Position numbers and translations under genes: made by a program. The notes below the pieces were generated by a model. It was not told where the DNA came from. It did no database searches and worked only from the letters and a program-made list of their open reading frames with translations. Below, one piece after another: positions 30,414 to 40,329 of a stretch of 64,000 nt of DNA. The first letter of the stretch is position 1. Every line of letters begins with the position of its first letter. The stretch is from Ostreococcus mediterraneus (lineage: Eukaryota > Chlorophyta > Mamiellophyceae > Mamiellales > Bathycoccaceae): positions 558,001 to 622,000 of the forward strand of contig WMKK01000010.1 of NCBI GenBank assembly GCA_012295225.1, written 5' to 3'.

Positions 30414-30557
30414 TCCTCGTTTCTATACTCGGCGTCCGCGCGCGCGCCAACACCCATCGCACCCGCACCCGCGCGTCGCCCGAGCGCGCGCGGCGCCCAA
30501 CGCCGCGCACGCACCCAACGCCATCGCCCTCGCCCTCGCTCTCGCCCTCCGCGGCGC

Positions 30558-30773
30558 CTATTTCACATCCGCGAACACGCGCTGCGCTTCCTCGTACGCG
30601 CTCCCGCATCCACACCCCACGCCGAACGCGAGCGCGCCGACGCGCGCGCGCGGACCTCGGAACAGCACCAGCGCGCTCGCCGCACCGAGCGCGAACCCGT
30701 ACGTGGCTCGGCGAAGCGTGACGTCGATCGCGCGCTCGACCGCGACGTCGTAGTCGATGGATGTCATCGTCAT
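30558..30773 (-). CDS. MIC10: MICOS complex subunit MIC10
   Basis: A 71-residue protein with two membrane segments, each with the glycine-zipper pattern of MIC10: GFALGAASALVLF and GALAFGVGCGCGSAYEEAQRVF. The first helix is preceded by the conserved N-terminal helix DYDVAVERAIDVTLRRATYG. MIC10 oligomerises in the mitochondrial inner membrane and bends it at cristae junctions. The start is the first of two close ATGs (30773). It is divergent from the Rab gene, with 82 bp between the starts. Confidence 0.9.
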   Translation of the reverse strand: MTMTSIDYDVAVERAIDVTLRRATYGFALGAASALVLFRGPRARVGALAFGVGCGCGSAYEEAQRVFADVK

Positions 30774-30855
30774 CCGTCGCACTCTGCCGCGGACATCGTC
30801 AGAGTTTGACGACGACGACGGCGACGGCGACGGTGATCGCGCGCGCGAACGAACG

Positions 30856-31614
30856 ATGGGGTGCGCGCTCTCCGCACCGTTCGCCGGGCGCGACGGCGAG
30901 GACGACCTGCGCGTGCGCGGAGACCGTCGACGACGTCGGGGCGATGATGATGCATCGATTTCAAACGCAACGCCGACGACGCCTTTGCGGGTGAAATTGT
31001 GCCTGTTGGGGGCGTCGAACGCCGGGAAGACGTGCGTGAGCGCGAGATTCGTGCGTGGGGTGTTTTTGAAGGATGCCAAGGCGACGGTTGGGGCGGCGTT
31101 CGCGTCGCACGGGGTGACTTTGGAGGATGGCGCGCGCGTGAAGTTTGAGATTTGGGACACCGCCGGGCAGGAGCGGTATCAATCGCTCGCGCCGTTGTAT
31201 TATCGCGGGGCGACGGCGGCGATGGTTGTGTTTGATGTCACGGATCGTGAATCTTTTGAGCGCGCGAGGTATTGGGTGGGTGAGCTCGAGAGGCACGCGG
31301 ATGCGAACGTCGTCGTCGCATTGGTTGGGAATAAAATGGATTTAACGCGCAGCGATGGAGATGACGACGACGAGCCGGCGGTCGAGCGCGAGGTTTCTGA
31401 AGAAGAAGGTAAGGCGCTTTGCGAACAATACGCGATGTGTGGGTACGTGGAGACGAGCGCCAAGGCGGATGTTGGCGTGCGCGAGGCGTTTGAGCTCGTC
31501 GCGCGAAGCGTTGCGGAGAAGAATAGCGCCGCGGAAGCCGCGGCGGCGGCCACGGCGGCGGTGGCGGCGCCGACGACGGTACCGGGTGGTTCTAGGTCGC
31601 GTCGTCGACGATGA
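30856..31614 (+). CDS. RABF1: RABF1/ARA6-type Rab5 GTPase, N-myristoylated
   Basis: A 252-residue small GTPase with P-loop GASNAGKT, switch II WDTAGQERYQSLAPLYYRGA, base motifs GNKMD and ETSAK. The start MGCALS gives a consensus N-myristoylation Gly2 with adjacent Cys3 for palmitoylation, and the C terminus (GGSRSRRRR) lacks the prenylated cysteines of ordinary Rabs. This pairing defines the plant ARA6/RABF1 subfamily, which acts on multivesicular endosomes. An acidic insertion (DGDDDDEPA) lies between the GNKMD motif and helix 4, and an Ala run precedes the tail. The frame is open upstream, but the ATG at 30856 gives the lipid-modification signal. Confidence 0.93.
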   Translation: MGCALSAPFAGRDGEDDLRVRGDRRRRRGDDDASISNATPTTPLRVKLCLLGASNAGKTCVSARFVRGVFLKDAKATVGAAFASHGVTLEDGARVKFEIWDTAGQERYQSLAPLYYRGATAAMVVFDVTDRESFERARYWVGELERHADANVVVALVGNKMDLTRSDGDDDDEPAVEREVSEEEGKALCEQYAMCGYVETSAKADVGVREAFELVARSVAEKNSAAEAAAAATAAVAAPTTVPGGSRSRRRR

Positions 31615-31702
31615 CGCACGAGAGTGCGCTGCTGTACCAATAAGATTTGTAAAATTTGTTCCCGACGCGACCAGCGCGCCAGTGCGCGACTCGCAAAGAA
31701 AA

Positions 31703-32815
31703 ATGATTCTACGGGTCATCGCACCCTCGCCTCGCACCGCGCGTACGCGCTCGAACGCGCGACGACGCTTGCGAACGAACCGCGCGTCGCCGTTGGATAA
31801 CGTTCGTTTCGCGCTGTGTCGTCCAGAAGGCCCGACCAACGTCGGCTCCGCCGCTCGCGCGATGCAAAACTTTGGCTTGAAGGACCTCAAGGTCGTCAAC
31901 GCCGCGCCGAGCGTGTTGCGCGACGGGACGATAGATGACGATGCGTATAAATACGCCGTACACGCGTCTTGGATGCTCGACGGCGCGGTGGAAGAAGATA
32001 TCGCGAGCGCGTGCGCCGACAGAACGTTTGTCGTGGCGACGACGGCGCGACCGCGCGAGAACGTCCCATTGCTCTCGCTCCGCGATGGCGTGCAGAGAAT
32101 CCGCGAAGAGCTGGCGAATGGTGCGCGCGTGGTTGTGTTATTCGGGAATGAACGCACAGGGTTGACGAACGAGGAATTGACGTACGCGAACATCGGTGTC
32201 AAAGTGCCGACGGCTGGGGACAGAGCCGCGCCGAACGACGGCGCCGACGCGTCGTCGTCGCAGATGTCGTCGAAAAAATACACAGGTGGTTCTGGTGCGT
32301 CATCGGGGACAGGGTCGTTAACGCCGGTGTCGTTGAATTTAGGCATGTGTGTGGGCGTGGTGGCGTACGAGCTATTCAACCAACTGAGCGACGACGACGT
32401 CGGCAACTTTCGGGACTTCAAGTCCCATCAACTCACGGTATTTGAGAAGAAAAGATTAATTGAGGATTTAATCGCCGCGCGCCAAGCGGTGGATATATTA
32501 GCAGGAAGCATTGATGACGACGACGATAAAGAGCAGATTTATCGCGACAAAGAAGCGAGACAAATCGCTCGCGTGCTTTCGGGCACCATTGCGTCCCGCG
32601 ACGCGGTATCGTTCTTCTTCCTCGCGCGGCGAATCTTAGCCATCGCCGAGTACGCAAATATCGACGATGGCGTCCTCGCCGCCGCTCGATTGGCGCTCGA
32701 AGCCAATCCAGACGCGGGCGCGAAGAAAATCAACGCCGCTGTGCAAAACGCGTTGGACATCACATTGACCCAGCGCGAGCTTAACCGCGTCCTCGCCGCC
32801 ATCCGTCGAGCGTAA
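31703..32815 (+). CDS. TrmH/TrmJ-family RNA 2'-O-methyltransferase, organelle-targeted
   Basis: A 370-residue SPOUT methyltransferase. Motif 1 RFALCRPEGPTNVGSAARAMQNFGL, motif 2 VVVLFGNERTGLTNEEL and motif 3 LNLGMCVGVVAYELF form the knotted SAM site. The first ~35 residues (ILRVIAPSPRTARTRSNARRR) look like a transit peptide. Bacterial TrmJ methylates tRNA position 32 and others in the family act on rRNA; the exact target is unknown here. The C-terminal ~130 residues are helical and charged and are less familiar. It follows RABF1 on the same strand after 88 bp. Confidence 0.85.
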   Translation: MILRVIAPSPRTARTRSNARRRLRTNRASPLDNVRFALCRPEGPTNVGSAARAMQNFGLKDLKVVNAAPSVLRDGTIDDDAYKYAVHASWMLDGAVEEDIASACADRTFVVATTARPRENVPLLSLRDGVQRIREELANGARVVVLFGNERTGLTNEELTYANIGVKVPTAGDRAAPNDGADASSSQMSSKKYTGGSGASSGTGSLTPVSLNLGMCVGVVAYELFNQLSDDDVGNFRDFKSHQLTVFEKKRLIEDLIAARQAVDILAGSIDDDDDKEQIYRDKEARQIARVLSGTIASRDAVSFFFLARRILAIAEYANIDDGVLAAARLALEANPDAGAKKINAAVQNALDITLTQRELNRVLAAIRRA

Positions 32816-32978
32816 AACGTCGTCACGCGTGTTTACGTTTTAGATTACGCGCGCGTCGGCGTCGTCGCTCGTAGACGTGCTCAGTGTACAACAAACATGT
32901 ATGAAATCCAATGAAGTAATAAAAGTCGTTTCAACTCACGCCAACACCAGCGACGCCATTTTTCGGCGCGCGCGCGCG

Positions 32979-34526
32979 ATGTCCCCGCGATTCGCCGCGC
33001 CCGCGTCGCAGTCGACGGCGCCGCCGACTGATGCGAGATTCTCGCTCACCGAACTCACGTGCGACGCACACAAGGCGTCGACTTCGGGTGCGCGCGCGCT
33101 TGAAGTCATCTTTATCGACGACGCATTTGTTTTTCTTTTCACGCGCGGCGTGCGGAGCTCCGCCCGTAAGCCCACGCGTGTGGTCCATGACGCAATCATG
33201 CGTGCGCTGCGCATCGGAGGAGAGTCGCCGTTTGAGTTTCGTGGCACCGTGTCGTGGAAGGTGGAGCTCGAGCGGCGGCGCCGAGGCGAGAAGCGGCGAG
33301 CGATGCGACGCGCGAGAGGCGTTGAAGGATGCATGACTGTTGAAGTGCGATTTCGTGATTTGGTTGGATTTGATTACGGCAATCACTTGCTGTTTAATGG
33401 ACGGATTGCGGTGGAGGCGACGAAGGCGACGATGCGGACGTTTGAGAGTGTGAGCGACGCGTTACGATTTCATGCAGAAGATTTACGTCGTCGACGCGGC
33501 GATTTGTCGTCGGCTACTGTCGGTATTCGCACAGTTGGTTTTGATTCTACTAATGACGATGGGTATGGTATTCGAAAACGTCAACGGGCGGGCCCGTCGA
33601 CTGGTAAACGACGCAATCGAGACGAGGATGAAAACGAAGACGCGCTCGATGTGACCGAGGAAATTAGCAGCAATATAAAATCGGAAGTCGCCGAACGTGC
33701 AGAGGAACACACAGAAGAAGGCGAAGGACGTAGCATAACTGGTGTCGATGGTGGTGTCCAGCCGCCAATGCGCGTGGTGGAATTGCACAATAAAACAATA
33801 GTAGCGACGTTTGTCGACGTGCATTTACAACCGGCATTGCAAGCGGTTGTGGAGCCACACGAGCGTCTACTACGCCTGTTCGAGACGGGATTGCCACTCT
33901 GGGCAATCATGTGTCCACAATACGGCGTGCCATACCGCCCAATCTTCCGTCGAGCGTTGAAGTTTGTGTCATTTTCTCTGATTCTGCTATCTTGCGTGAG
34001 TGGATTAATCGAGCTACATCGAGCCATGCCAGCCGTCGTGCCTGATTTCCATCTCGACGACATCGCTGATCCTCACGACCCAGCGGTGAGAGCAGGATTC
34101 TTAGCCGGAAGCGTGTACGCCCAATCGTTGATCTTGGCACCGTTCTACACCACCATACGGGTCTTCATAACATCCAGCGCTCGCGTGTTGGGCGTCGTCG
34201 TATTCCCATTACTGCGTTTCATCGCCGCCGTATTCACTGGAGGCAGAGCCATGTCATCGACGAGCGCAAGTTTCCTTGCCGTCTGGCGCCTCATTGCGCG
34301 AGCAGCGCACGGTATGTTGTCGTTGGTCATCTTTGTTGTTGACCGAGCCATCGCGCATCGAAAGTCGCTCGCCTTACGCGTCGGCGTTCCAGCACCGCGA
34401 CCGCGATTTGTCTCGCCCATGCGCAATCGCGAGGCATACGAACATAATGTTATTTCTAGAATTGAAGCGTTCGAGAGCGATGAGGAAGATGATGAAGACG
34501 ACATTGCTTCTAAGAAACGCGACTGA
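32979..34526 (+). CDS. Unknown membrane protein
   Basis: A 515-residue protein I do not recognise. The N-terminal ~200 residues are soluble, with a beta-rich feel (LEVIFIDDAFVFLFTRG, EFRGTVSWKVELERR, VEVRFRDLVGFDYGNHLLFNG). A charged disordered middle (nt ~33580-33760) follows. A conserved-looking block (VVELHNKTIVATFVDVHLQPALQAVVEPHERLLRLFETGLPLWAIMCPQYG) precedes three or four hydrophobic helices (nt ~33955-34020, ~34085-34240, ~34260-34360). The C terminus is acidic and probably cytosolic. An upstream in-frame ATG at 32901 is possible. TraB follows after 80 bp. It may be a multi-pass protein of an organelle or ER membrane; no function is offered. Confidence 0.8.
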   Translation: MSPRFAAPASQSTAPPTDARFSLTELTCDAHKASTSGARALEVIFIDDAFVFLFTRGVRSSARKPTRVVHDAIMRALRIGGESPFEFRGTVSWKVELERRRRGEKRRAMRRARGVEGCMTVEVRFRDLVGFDYGNHLLFNGRIAVEATKATMRTFESVSDALRFHAEDLRRRRGDLSSATVGIRTVGFDSTNDDGYGIRKRQRAGPSTGKRRNRDEDENEDALDVTEEISSNIKSEVAERAEEHTEEGEGRSITGVDGGVQPPMRVVELHNKTIVATFVDVHLQPALQAVVEPHERLLRLFETGLPLWAIMCPQYGVPYRPIFRRALKFVSFSLILLSCVSGLIELHRAMPAVVPDFHLDDIADPHDPAVRAGFLAGSVYAQSLILAPFYTTIRVFITSSARVLGVVVFPLLRFIAAVFTGGRAMSSTSASFLAVWRLIARAAHGMLSLVIFVVDRAIAHRKSLALRVGVPAPRPRFVSPMRNREAYEHNVISRIEAFESDEEDDEDDIASKKRD

Positions 34527-34606
34527 CTGGTTAGAACGCTTAAAAAGTTTTTAGTTCAACTTACCAAAACGACAACCCCATTCATCGACGCATCCGAACC
34601 CGAGTC

Positions 34607-35506
34607 ATGCGCGCGTGTACAACAAAGTCCGCGATGCCAACGCCATCGTCGTCGGCCGCTTCGCCGGTCACGAACAAGCAGCTGATGAAGTTTTCTCACA
34701 AGAATCGCACCGTGCACCTCGTCGGGACGATGCACTATAACGGCGCGAGCATCGATTTAGCCGCCAAGACAGTGAAAGATCTCGCGGATACTGGTACTCT
34801 CTCTGCGGTCGTACTCGAGACGTGCGAACGGCGATGGGCAAAGACGTTAGCGTTTCAACCGCCTGGGTCGTTTGCGCGGGCGTTGTTGGACAATGAGTTT
34901 CAGAGCGCGCAAGAAGCAGCTGGGGACGCGTCAATCGTTCTAGGTGACCAAGGCATAGCCGATTTAGGGGCGAGTTTACAGGCGTTGACAAAATCGACGC
35001 TTAAGGATTTTTTGTCGCCGTCTGGATGGAAATCGTACGTTGAGGAGGTTCGCGCCGCCGTGGACAGCGAGCTAGCGCCGTTACCGGGTGTTGGCATCGC
35101 GCACCCGGGGGAACTCTTCGACGCAAAATTGCTACTCAATCTACCCGTGTCGTTAGTTCGCTACCCACTGGCGTGGCTACTCAAGTCACCAAAATTGATT
35201 GTGCCTTTGGTGTCTTTTTTTTACGGCATTTCAATCTTGCCCACGGCGGTGGAGTCTATTCAAGACGCGGAAACGTTGTCGATGGCTGAAGATTTTGTGA
35301 CGGACTTGTTTCTCGTGTTGGACATTTTGCAAATCACTATTTTGACCCGGTGTTTTCTCGTCGCGCTATTGCGCGATAGAAACGATATATTGGCGAACTC
35401 CATTTCCAAGGCGTGCGAAGACGCCGAGGAGGGCGAAAGCGTGGTAGCCATCCTCGGTGCGGCGCATCTCAACGGCGTGCAGCGACGCCTGTACGAAGGT
35501 CAATAA
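34607..35506 (+). CDS. TraB/Tiki-superfamily protein
   Basis: A 299-residue protein of the TraB/PrgY family: HLVGTMHYNGAS near the start, the VVLETCERRW segment, SIVLGDQGIADL, the paired LLRDRNDILANSI motif and the closing ESVVAILGAAHLNGVQRR. These positions carry the conserved His, Glu, Asn and His of the superfamily, whose Tiki members are metalloproteases. Two hydrophobic segments (LIVPLVSFFYGISILPTAV and LFLVLDILQITILTRCFLVALL) suggest membrane attachment. The N terminus is Ser/Thr-rich and short. Plant homologues are found at outer mitochondrial or plastid membranes; location here is inferred. Confidence 0.85.
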   Translation: MRACTTKSAMPTPSSSAASPVTNKQLMKFSHKNRTVHLVGTMHYNGASIDLAAKTVKDLADTGTLSAVVLETCERRWAKTLAFQPPGSFARALLDNEFQSAQEAAGDASIVLGDQGIADLGASLQALTKSTLKDFLSPSGWKSYVEEVRAAVDSELAPLPGVGIAHPGELFDAKLLLNLPVSLVRYPLAWLLKSPKLIVPLVSFFYGISILPTAVESIQDAETLSMAEDFVTDLFLVLDILQITILTRCFLVALLRDRNDILANSISKACEDAEEGESVVAILGAAHLNGVQRRLYEGQ

Positions 35507-35552
35507 GGCAGTTTTTATTGGCTACGTAGCTAAATCTAGATTATTACAAATA

Positions 35553-38500
35553 CTATGAAAAGAAGTAGACTGAGTCTCTGATCACGTTCAAGTCGAGGTT
35601 GCCCGCTTCGGGTGGCTTTGGAAATCGATGCGCGACTTCTGGGTACGTCTCGCACATCTCGTTGTACAAATTTTCAAGCAGCGGCTCGCTGTGCAACTCA
35701 ATAAACTTGTCGCGAAGGATTGAACTCATGGTATCCACATCACACGCGTGCGTCCAGAACGAATCATGTACGCCCGCAAATGTCAATCCTTTGTCAACGC
35801 ACGCTACGGCAGTTTTCATCATGTGTGAACTGTCGATGGAGTGAATGTAATTCGGTGGAAACGCGCTCCGTTGTTTCACCTTCATCACTGGGTTCTTTTC
35901 GTCGGTCACTTTCAAGGCAAACGATTGCAAGATTGTTCGCACGCGCTTCTGCGACGAGCGTTGATACGGCTGCACGACAGGCAAGCCGAGGGGTGTCGTC
36001 CATCGCACGGGCGCGCCCGTGGACGTCGCAATCGTCGCGCACTCGGCGAGCCAAGCCATGACGTCTCGAGCGTTGGAGAACATATTGTTTAGCGCATCTA
36101 GCGTTCGTCTCGCGGCGTAGTTAGATACCCGGTAGCGAAGCTGCTCGTTATCTTCCATGGCGTCGCGCTCTTTCAGGCGGCTATATATTTGCTCTCGAGC
36201 GCCGATAAACGTCACGCCGTACACCGACGTCATCACCGTCTGTTTCACGAGCTTGCGGTCAATGTGCGGCGCGACAGCCATGGCAAGCTTTGCAGTCGCA
36301 ACGTCTTCTTCAAGTTCGCTATCGATCATCTTGATGTCTTCAGCGACAATACGCTTTAAGACATTGGCGATGCCAGTGTAGACATCCGCTCCGCGTTCGG
36401 CGGGAACCAAATTTACGGCTTCTCCTCCATGAAAGTCGCGACCGAGCGCTGCGTAGTGCTGTAATCCGTTACACGAACCATCTTGGTGCACTGGGAGGTT
36501 ACTCATGAACTCAGTAGGGTCTGAAAGCTCGAGTGCTTTGTCGAGTTCTATGCACGTCGCCAAACATTGCCAAGGCTCTTCAGCGTCTTGCCACCACGCG
36601 CCCTTGGCGAGCGGGTCTTGTGCCGAAGCGCGAACAGCTTCGATATTGTCCTGAATAAACTTCACTCGTTCATCCATGGGGAGTTTGTCAGCACCATTCG
36701 CGAATAACGTCGCACATTGGATGTGCATCCAACGCAAGCCACGTTCACCGAGCTTCTTCTTTTCATGGAATCGAAGCAAACCGCGGCATAAATCGCTCCC
36801 GATGTGGTTCAAGTGCGCGTGCATCGTGTACGCCCGACCTCTAAAATCCAAATTGTGCGGAAAGTACAATTTTTCTTCACCCTTCATCTCCCGCGCGACT
36901 TGGAGCTTGATCAGAAAGTCACAACGCTGTGAATGAAGCTCCATGTTGGATTTTTTTGTCTTTTGAACATCCTGTAAGAAGTCAATCACTTCGCCTTTGC
37001 CCGGCAATCCGCTGGCGAGCAGTTGGAAACGACGCCTGTCGCTGCGCAAGCTGTAGGCTCCGCCTGGCCAGCGTGGGATCTCCAACTCGGAGCGCAACGG
37101 AACTTCGGCGACGCCACCACCGCGAGCCCATACTTCTTCGATGATTGGCAACACGTCGGTATTTACCTGCCACGCGGTGCGACCGAGCGCGTTGAGCGCG
37201 TCGATTACGGGTTGGTACGCCACGGGGGCCTCCTTTGCCTCGGCTTCTATAGCCTTCTCGCGCAGCGCCGCGAGTTGCGCTTGGCTCGGGCCTTCAGTGG
37301 AGTACTTTCCTCGCATGAAAATACTATCTGATCGTAAATATCCGCCCCGATCGAATCTCGTCCACTCTCGAGGAGGTACAATCATGGGAAAGTGACGAAC
37401 GGGAACCAGCGACGCGCGCGTCATGGTTTCCGTGTTGATGAAACGATAAATGCTATCGTGCCAGTGCAACATTCCATATCCAGCTTCTCTGTAGTCGTGA
37501 TAAAACGCAGGAAGCGTCAACAATTCATCATTTTCGCCCGGCACACGAATCTTGGCCGTGTTCATGAGCGCATGTAATAGCACCGTGCCAACTTTCAAGC
37601 GAATTTCGCGACCCCACTCGGCGTTTTCGAGCGCCTGTCTCGCGTGTTTGGAAACAGACTTGACAGTTTTCATCTTTGACGTATCGAGCGCCAAATTAAT
37701 GCGATGATTCACAGCGTCTTCGATTTCTTTGACGTTCTCGGTTGTGTTTATCATCCGCGAGCGTTTGAAAGCCTCTTTCGCCGCTTTTTCCGCCGCGCGC
37801 ATGCGAGCCAAGTTCACCTCAGCCTGCACCACGCTTCCAACGTTGTCGGCGACGGTTATAAATTTTGCAGTGCCCGCTGCGGTCTTTTCATCTCGCACGA
37901 AAGACCACGAGGTGTGCACTTTGGTGTCACCTTTCATAAGCGTACTAAGCGTCGTGTGTAACGTCAAGACCGCGAGCTTCTCTGGCTCTAACAAGTTCAA
38001 GTAGTGTCCGTACACGCGGCGGTCCACGCCCGGGACATTGCCGGTAATCTTCTCCTGTTCCTCCTCCAATGCTTGCACAAGCGGTACGTAGAACGAAGCA
38101 AGAAGCTTCTGCACAACAGGAAGCTGCGCGCCAATGCCCGCCGCAAACGTTTTCCTCGCAAGCTCCTTGTATCTCGCGACTTCGCGTTCGACGGCTAAAC
38201 TCTCCGCCTCGCGTTGCTTCTTTCGCTGCAAATCATCATGACTCCTCATCTCGGGCTCTACCATTTCTTGTCGCCGCAAATGTCTTCTCCTCGCGTGTAT
38301 CGTTTGCAGCGCTTGCTTAATCTTCGCCTTGCGCTCGTCCGATTCGAAAATTCGATCTCGAGCGTCGCCGAACGCCGTGGCGTCCAACGTCAGCGGTCGA
38401 AGCTTCGGTCCCGGTCTCGCCGGCCCCTCTGGCGTCGCGCTCATCGCAAGCAGCATGTCTAACTCCTCATCATCCTATGCGCATAATCACACATCAACAC

Positions 38501-38891
38501 ACGGTCAGTCTCCTCGGTAAAAATCGCTAAAACGAGTCCGCATTCCGCATTCCGCATTCCAAAAGATGCACCCGCGCGCGCGCGCGTTTCCACCCACCGC
38601 GCGACGCCCCCGCACGCCCCACGCACGCGTGCCCCGACGGCGCCGAAAACACATCACGCACACTCGCACGCGCGACCACGCACGCGCGACCACGCACGCG
38701 CACTCGCACGACGCGCGACGACGTACCTCCATCAAATCACTGCTCCAGCGCTCGATCGCCACCTCTCTCGCGCCCCCGTGCACGCCGCGCGCGCGCATCA
38801 TCCCCTCCACCATCGCCCGCGCGGCGTCTAGCGCCCACCGCGCGCGCCGAGGCGCGCTCGTGGACGCCAGCTCGGCGCACGCCCGGCGCAT
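35553..38891 (-). CDS. RPOT: Phage-type mitochondrial/plastid RNA polymerase (RpoT)
   Basis: The large exon (38474-35553) holds a T7-like single-subunit polymerase: HQDGSCNGLQHYAALG (catalytic Asp), RKLVKQTVMTSVYGVT (Lys and Tyr of the fingers) and HSIDSSHMMKT...FAGVHDSFWTHACD (second Asp). An N-terminal exon is joined through a 252-bp intron (38726-38475) with strong donor GAG/GTACGT and acceptor GCATAG, phase 0, giving ERWSSDLME-DDEELDMLLAMS. I start exon 1 at ATG 38891 (MRRACAELASTSAPRRARW, presequence-like). An earlier ATG at 39062 is in frame but runs through a promoter-like hairpin. RpoT enzymes transcribe organelle genomes. The pentatricopeptide-rich N-terminal part is short. The 5' end is the uncertain part. 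Confidence 0.92.
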
Positions 38892-39191
38892 CGCGGCCAC
38901 ACCGACGGCGCCGTCGACGAGTGGCGGCCCCAGAGGCGGGCCGATTTCTGGAGCTCGAAACCTGTTTGACCAGTCATGACTCAATAGCACGTATGGAGTG
39001 GGTACACACAACACCACACTCGCGTGTGTGTACCCACTCGCACCACGTTCGCGACCAATCATGATCCCACGAACACGCCGTATGTCCGAACACCGCCCCG
39101 ACGCCCTCGACGAGGTCGCCCTCGCGCGCGTCCCATCCGCCTTTCACGGACGCACGCCGCGTTCGACAGCCGACAGAGGACACAACCAACC
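38892..39191. promoter_or_regulatory. Divergent RpoT/eL6 promoter with a 15-bp inverted repeat
   Basis: GAGTGGGTACACACA (38996-39010) and its exact reverse complement (39025-39039) flank a 14-base spacer, midway between the RpoT and eL6 starts. The symmetry suits a dimeric regulator or a structured leader. A pyrimidine-rich stretch and ACAACCAACC precede the eL6 ATG. Confidence 0.55.
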
Positions 39192-40141
39192 ATGGCGTAC
39201 GTCATAGACTTTGATGCGATGCGATGCGTACGAACGGCGCGTCGCGGCGCACCCGCGCGGTGTGACGTCGACCGCGCGCGTGGAGCGGCGATGCGCACAG
39301 CGGTGGATCGCGGCTCTAGGGCTTATGATGTCGCGCGCGCACAGGGCGTGGGCGACGGGCGAGGGCGCGCGATGGGCGGCGCGCGATGGGTTGGGCGTGG
39401 ATGTATGCGCGAGGGGTGTGTGCGTTGGATTGGCGCGGATTTGGGGCGGGGTTGGCGACGCGAGGGTGGGGAACGCGCGCGTGATGGGGATGGTTTTGGG
39501 GTTTTGCCTGGAGCTCGAGCGCGCGCGCGTCGAGCGCGAGAGCTTTTGCGCGTGTACAGCGTACTGACGTGTGCGTGTGTGTATCGATCTTTGTTGTAAA
39601 CAGTAAAACGAAGCAAGCTAAGTCGCCGTCCTTCTACCCGGCGGACGATGTCAAGAAGCCGCTTAAGCGCACGATTGAGCACAAGCAAACCAAGCTTCGC
39701 GCGTCCATCGCTCCGGGTCAAGTGTTGATCTTGTTGGCGGGTCACTTCAAGGGTAAGCGCGTGGTGTTCATCAAGCAACTTGCCTCTGGTTTGTTGCTCG
39801 TTGCCGGTCCGTACGGGGTGAACGGTGTGCCGATCAAGCGTGTGAACCAACGTTACGTCATCGCGACGTCTGAAAAGGTTGACGTGTCCAAGGTTGACGC
39901 CAAGAAGTTTGATGACGCGTACTTCAAGAAGCCAGCGAAGGACCGCACGCGCAAGAGCGAAGAGGAGTTCTTCAAGGTTGATACGTCCAAGAAGGAACTT
40001 CCGGCTTCGTACATTGCGGACAACCAGGCGGTTGATGCGGCTTTGTCCGCGGCGATCAGCGCCACGCCGTACATGAAGGAGTACTTGTCCACGTTGTTCA
40101 CCTTGCGATCTGGTGACAAGCCGCACATGATGAAGTTCTAA
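39192..40141 (+). CDS. RPL6: 60S ribosomal protein eL6, with a 5-nt first exon
   Basis: Exon 1 is ATGGC (39192-39196); the intron (39197-39603, 407 bp) runs from GTACGT to GTAAACAG, with a CTGAC branch-like sequence 36 bases before its end. Exon 2 begins TAAAACG, giving M-AKTKQAKSPSFYPADDVKKPLKR and a 180-residue protein. It contains the eL6 signature RASIAPGQVLILLAGHFKGKRVVFIKQLASGLLLVAGPYGVNGVPIKRVNQRYVIATS and the C-terminal DNQAVDAALSAAI...KPHMMKF. eL6 sits on the surface of the large subunit. The N-terminal extension of plant eL6 (~60 residues) is missing, as the protein starts just before FYPADDVKKPL. Confidence 0.95.
39197..39603 (+). other. 407-bp first intron of eL6
   Basis: This is the longest intron seen in the window. 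It is GC-rich and G-rich on the sense strand and contains many GCGCG runs. No snoRNA C/D pair fits well. A regulatory role is possible because first introns of ribosomal-protein genes often carry enhancers. Confidence 0.75.
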
Positions 40142-40194
40142 TTGCACTTTCATGATGTTGTATGGCGGCGAGTTTGACGGGGGTTTGTTTGTGG

Positions 40195-40214
40195 GAGACG
40201 TTATAGAACGTCTC
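40195..40214. other. Perfect hairpin past the eL6 stop
   Basis: GAGACGTT, loop ATAG, AACGTCTC: an 8-bp perfect stem beginning 54 bases after the stop, in the spacer between converging genes. Confidence 0.55.
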
Positions 40215-40329
40215 AGGTCTACTAAAGGGATTCTTTTCATTTAGCGTGTAAGGTTACGAGTCCTTAAAATTATGAACTACTCACTCCCATCCTCCTCGTC
40301 TCGTGTCTACTAACAAGTTGTGCTAATTG

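Noticed and set aside
39197-39603. snoRNA in the eL6 intron
   Set aside because: One weak C-box-like ATGATGT and a CTGA are present, but the CTGA is better explained as the branch region and no guide layout fits.
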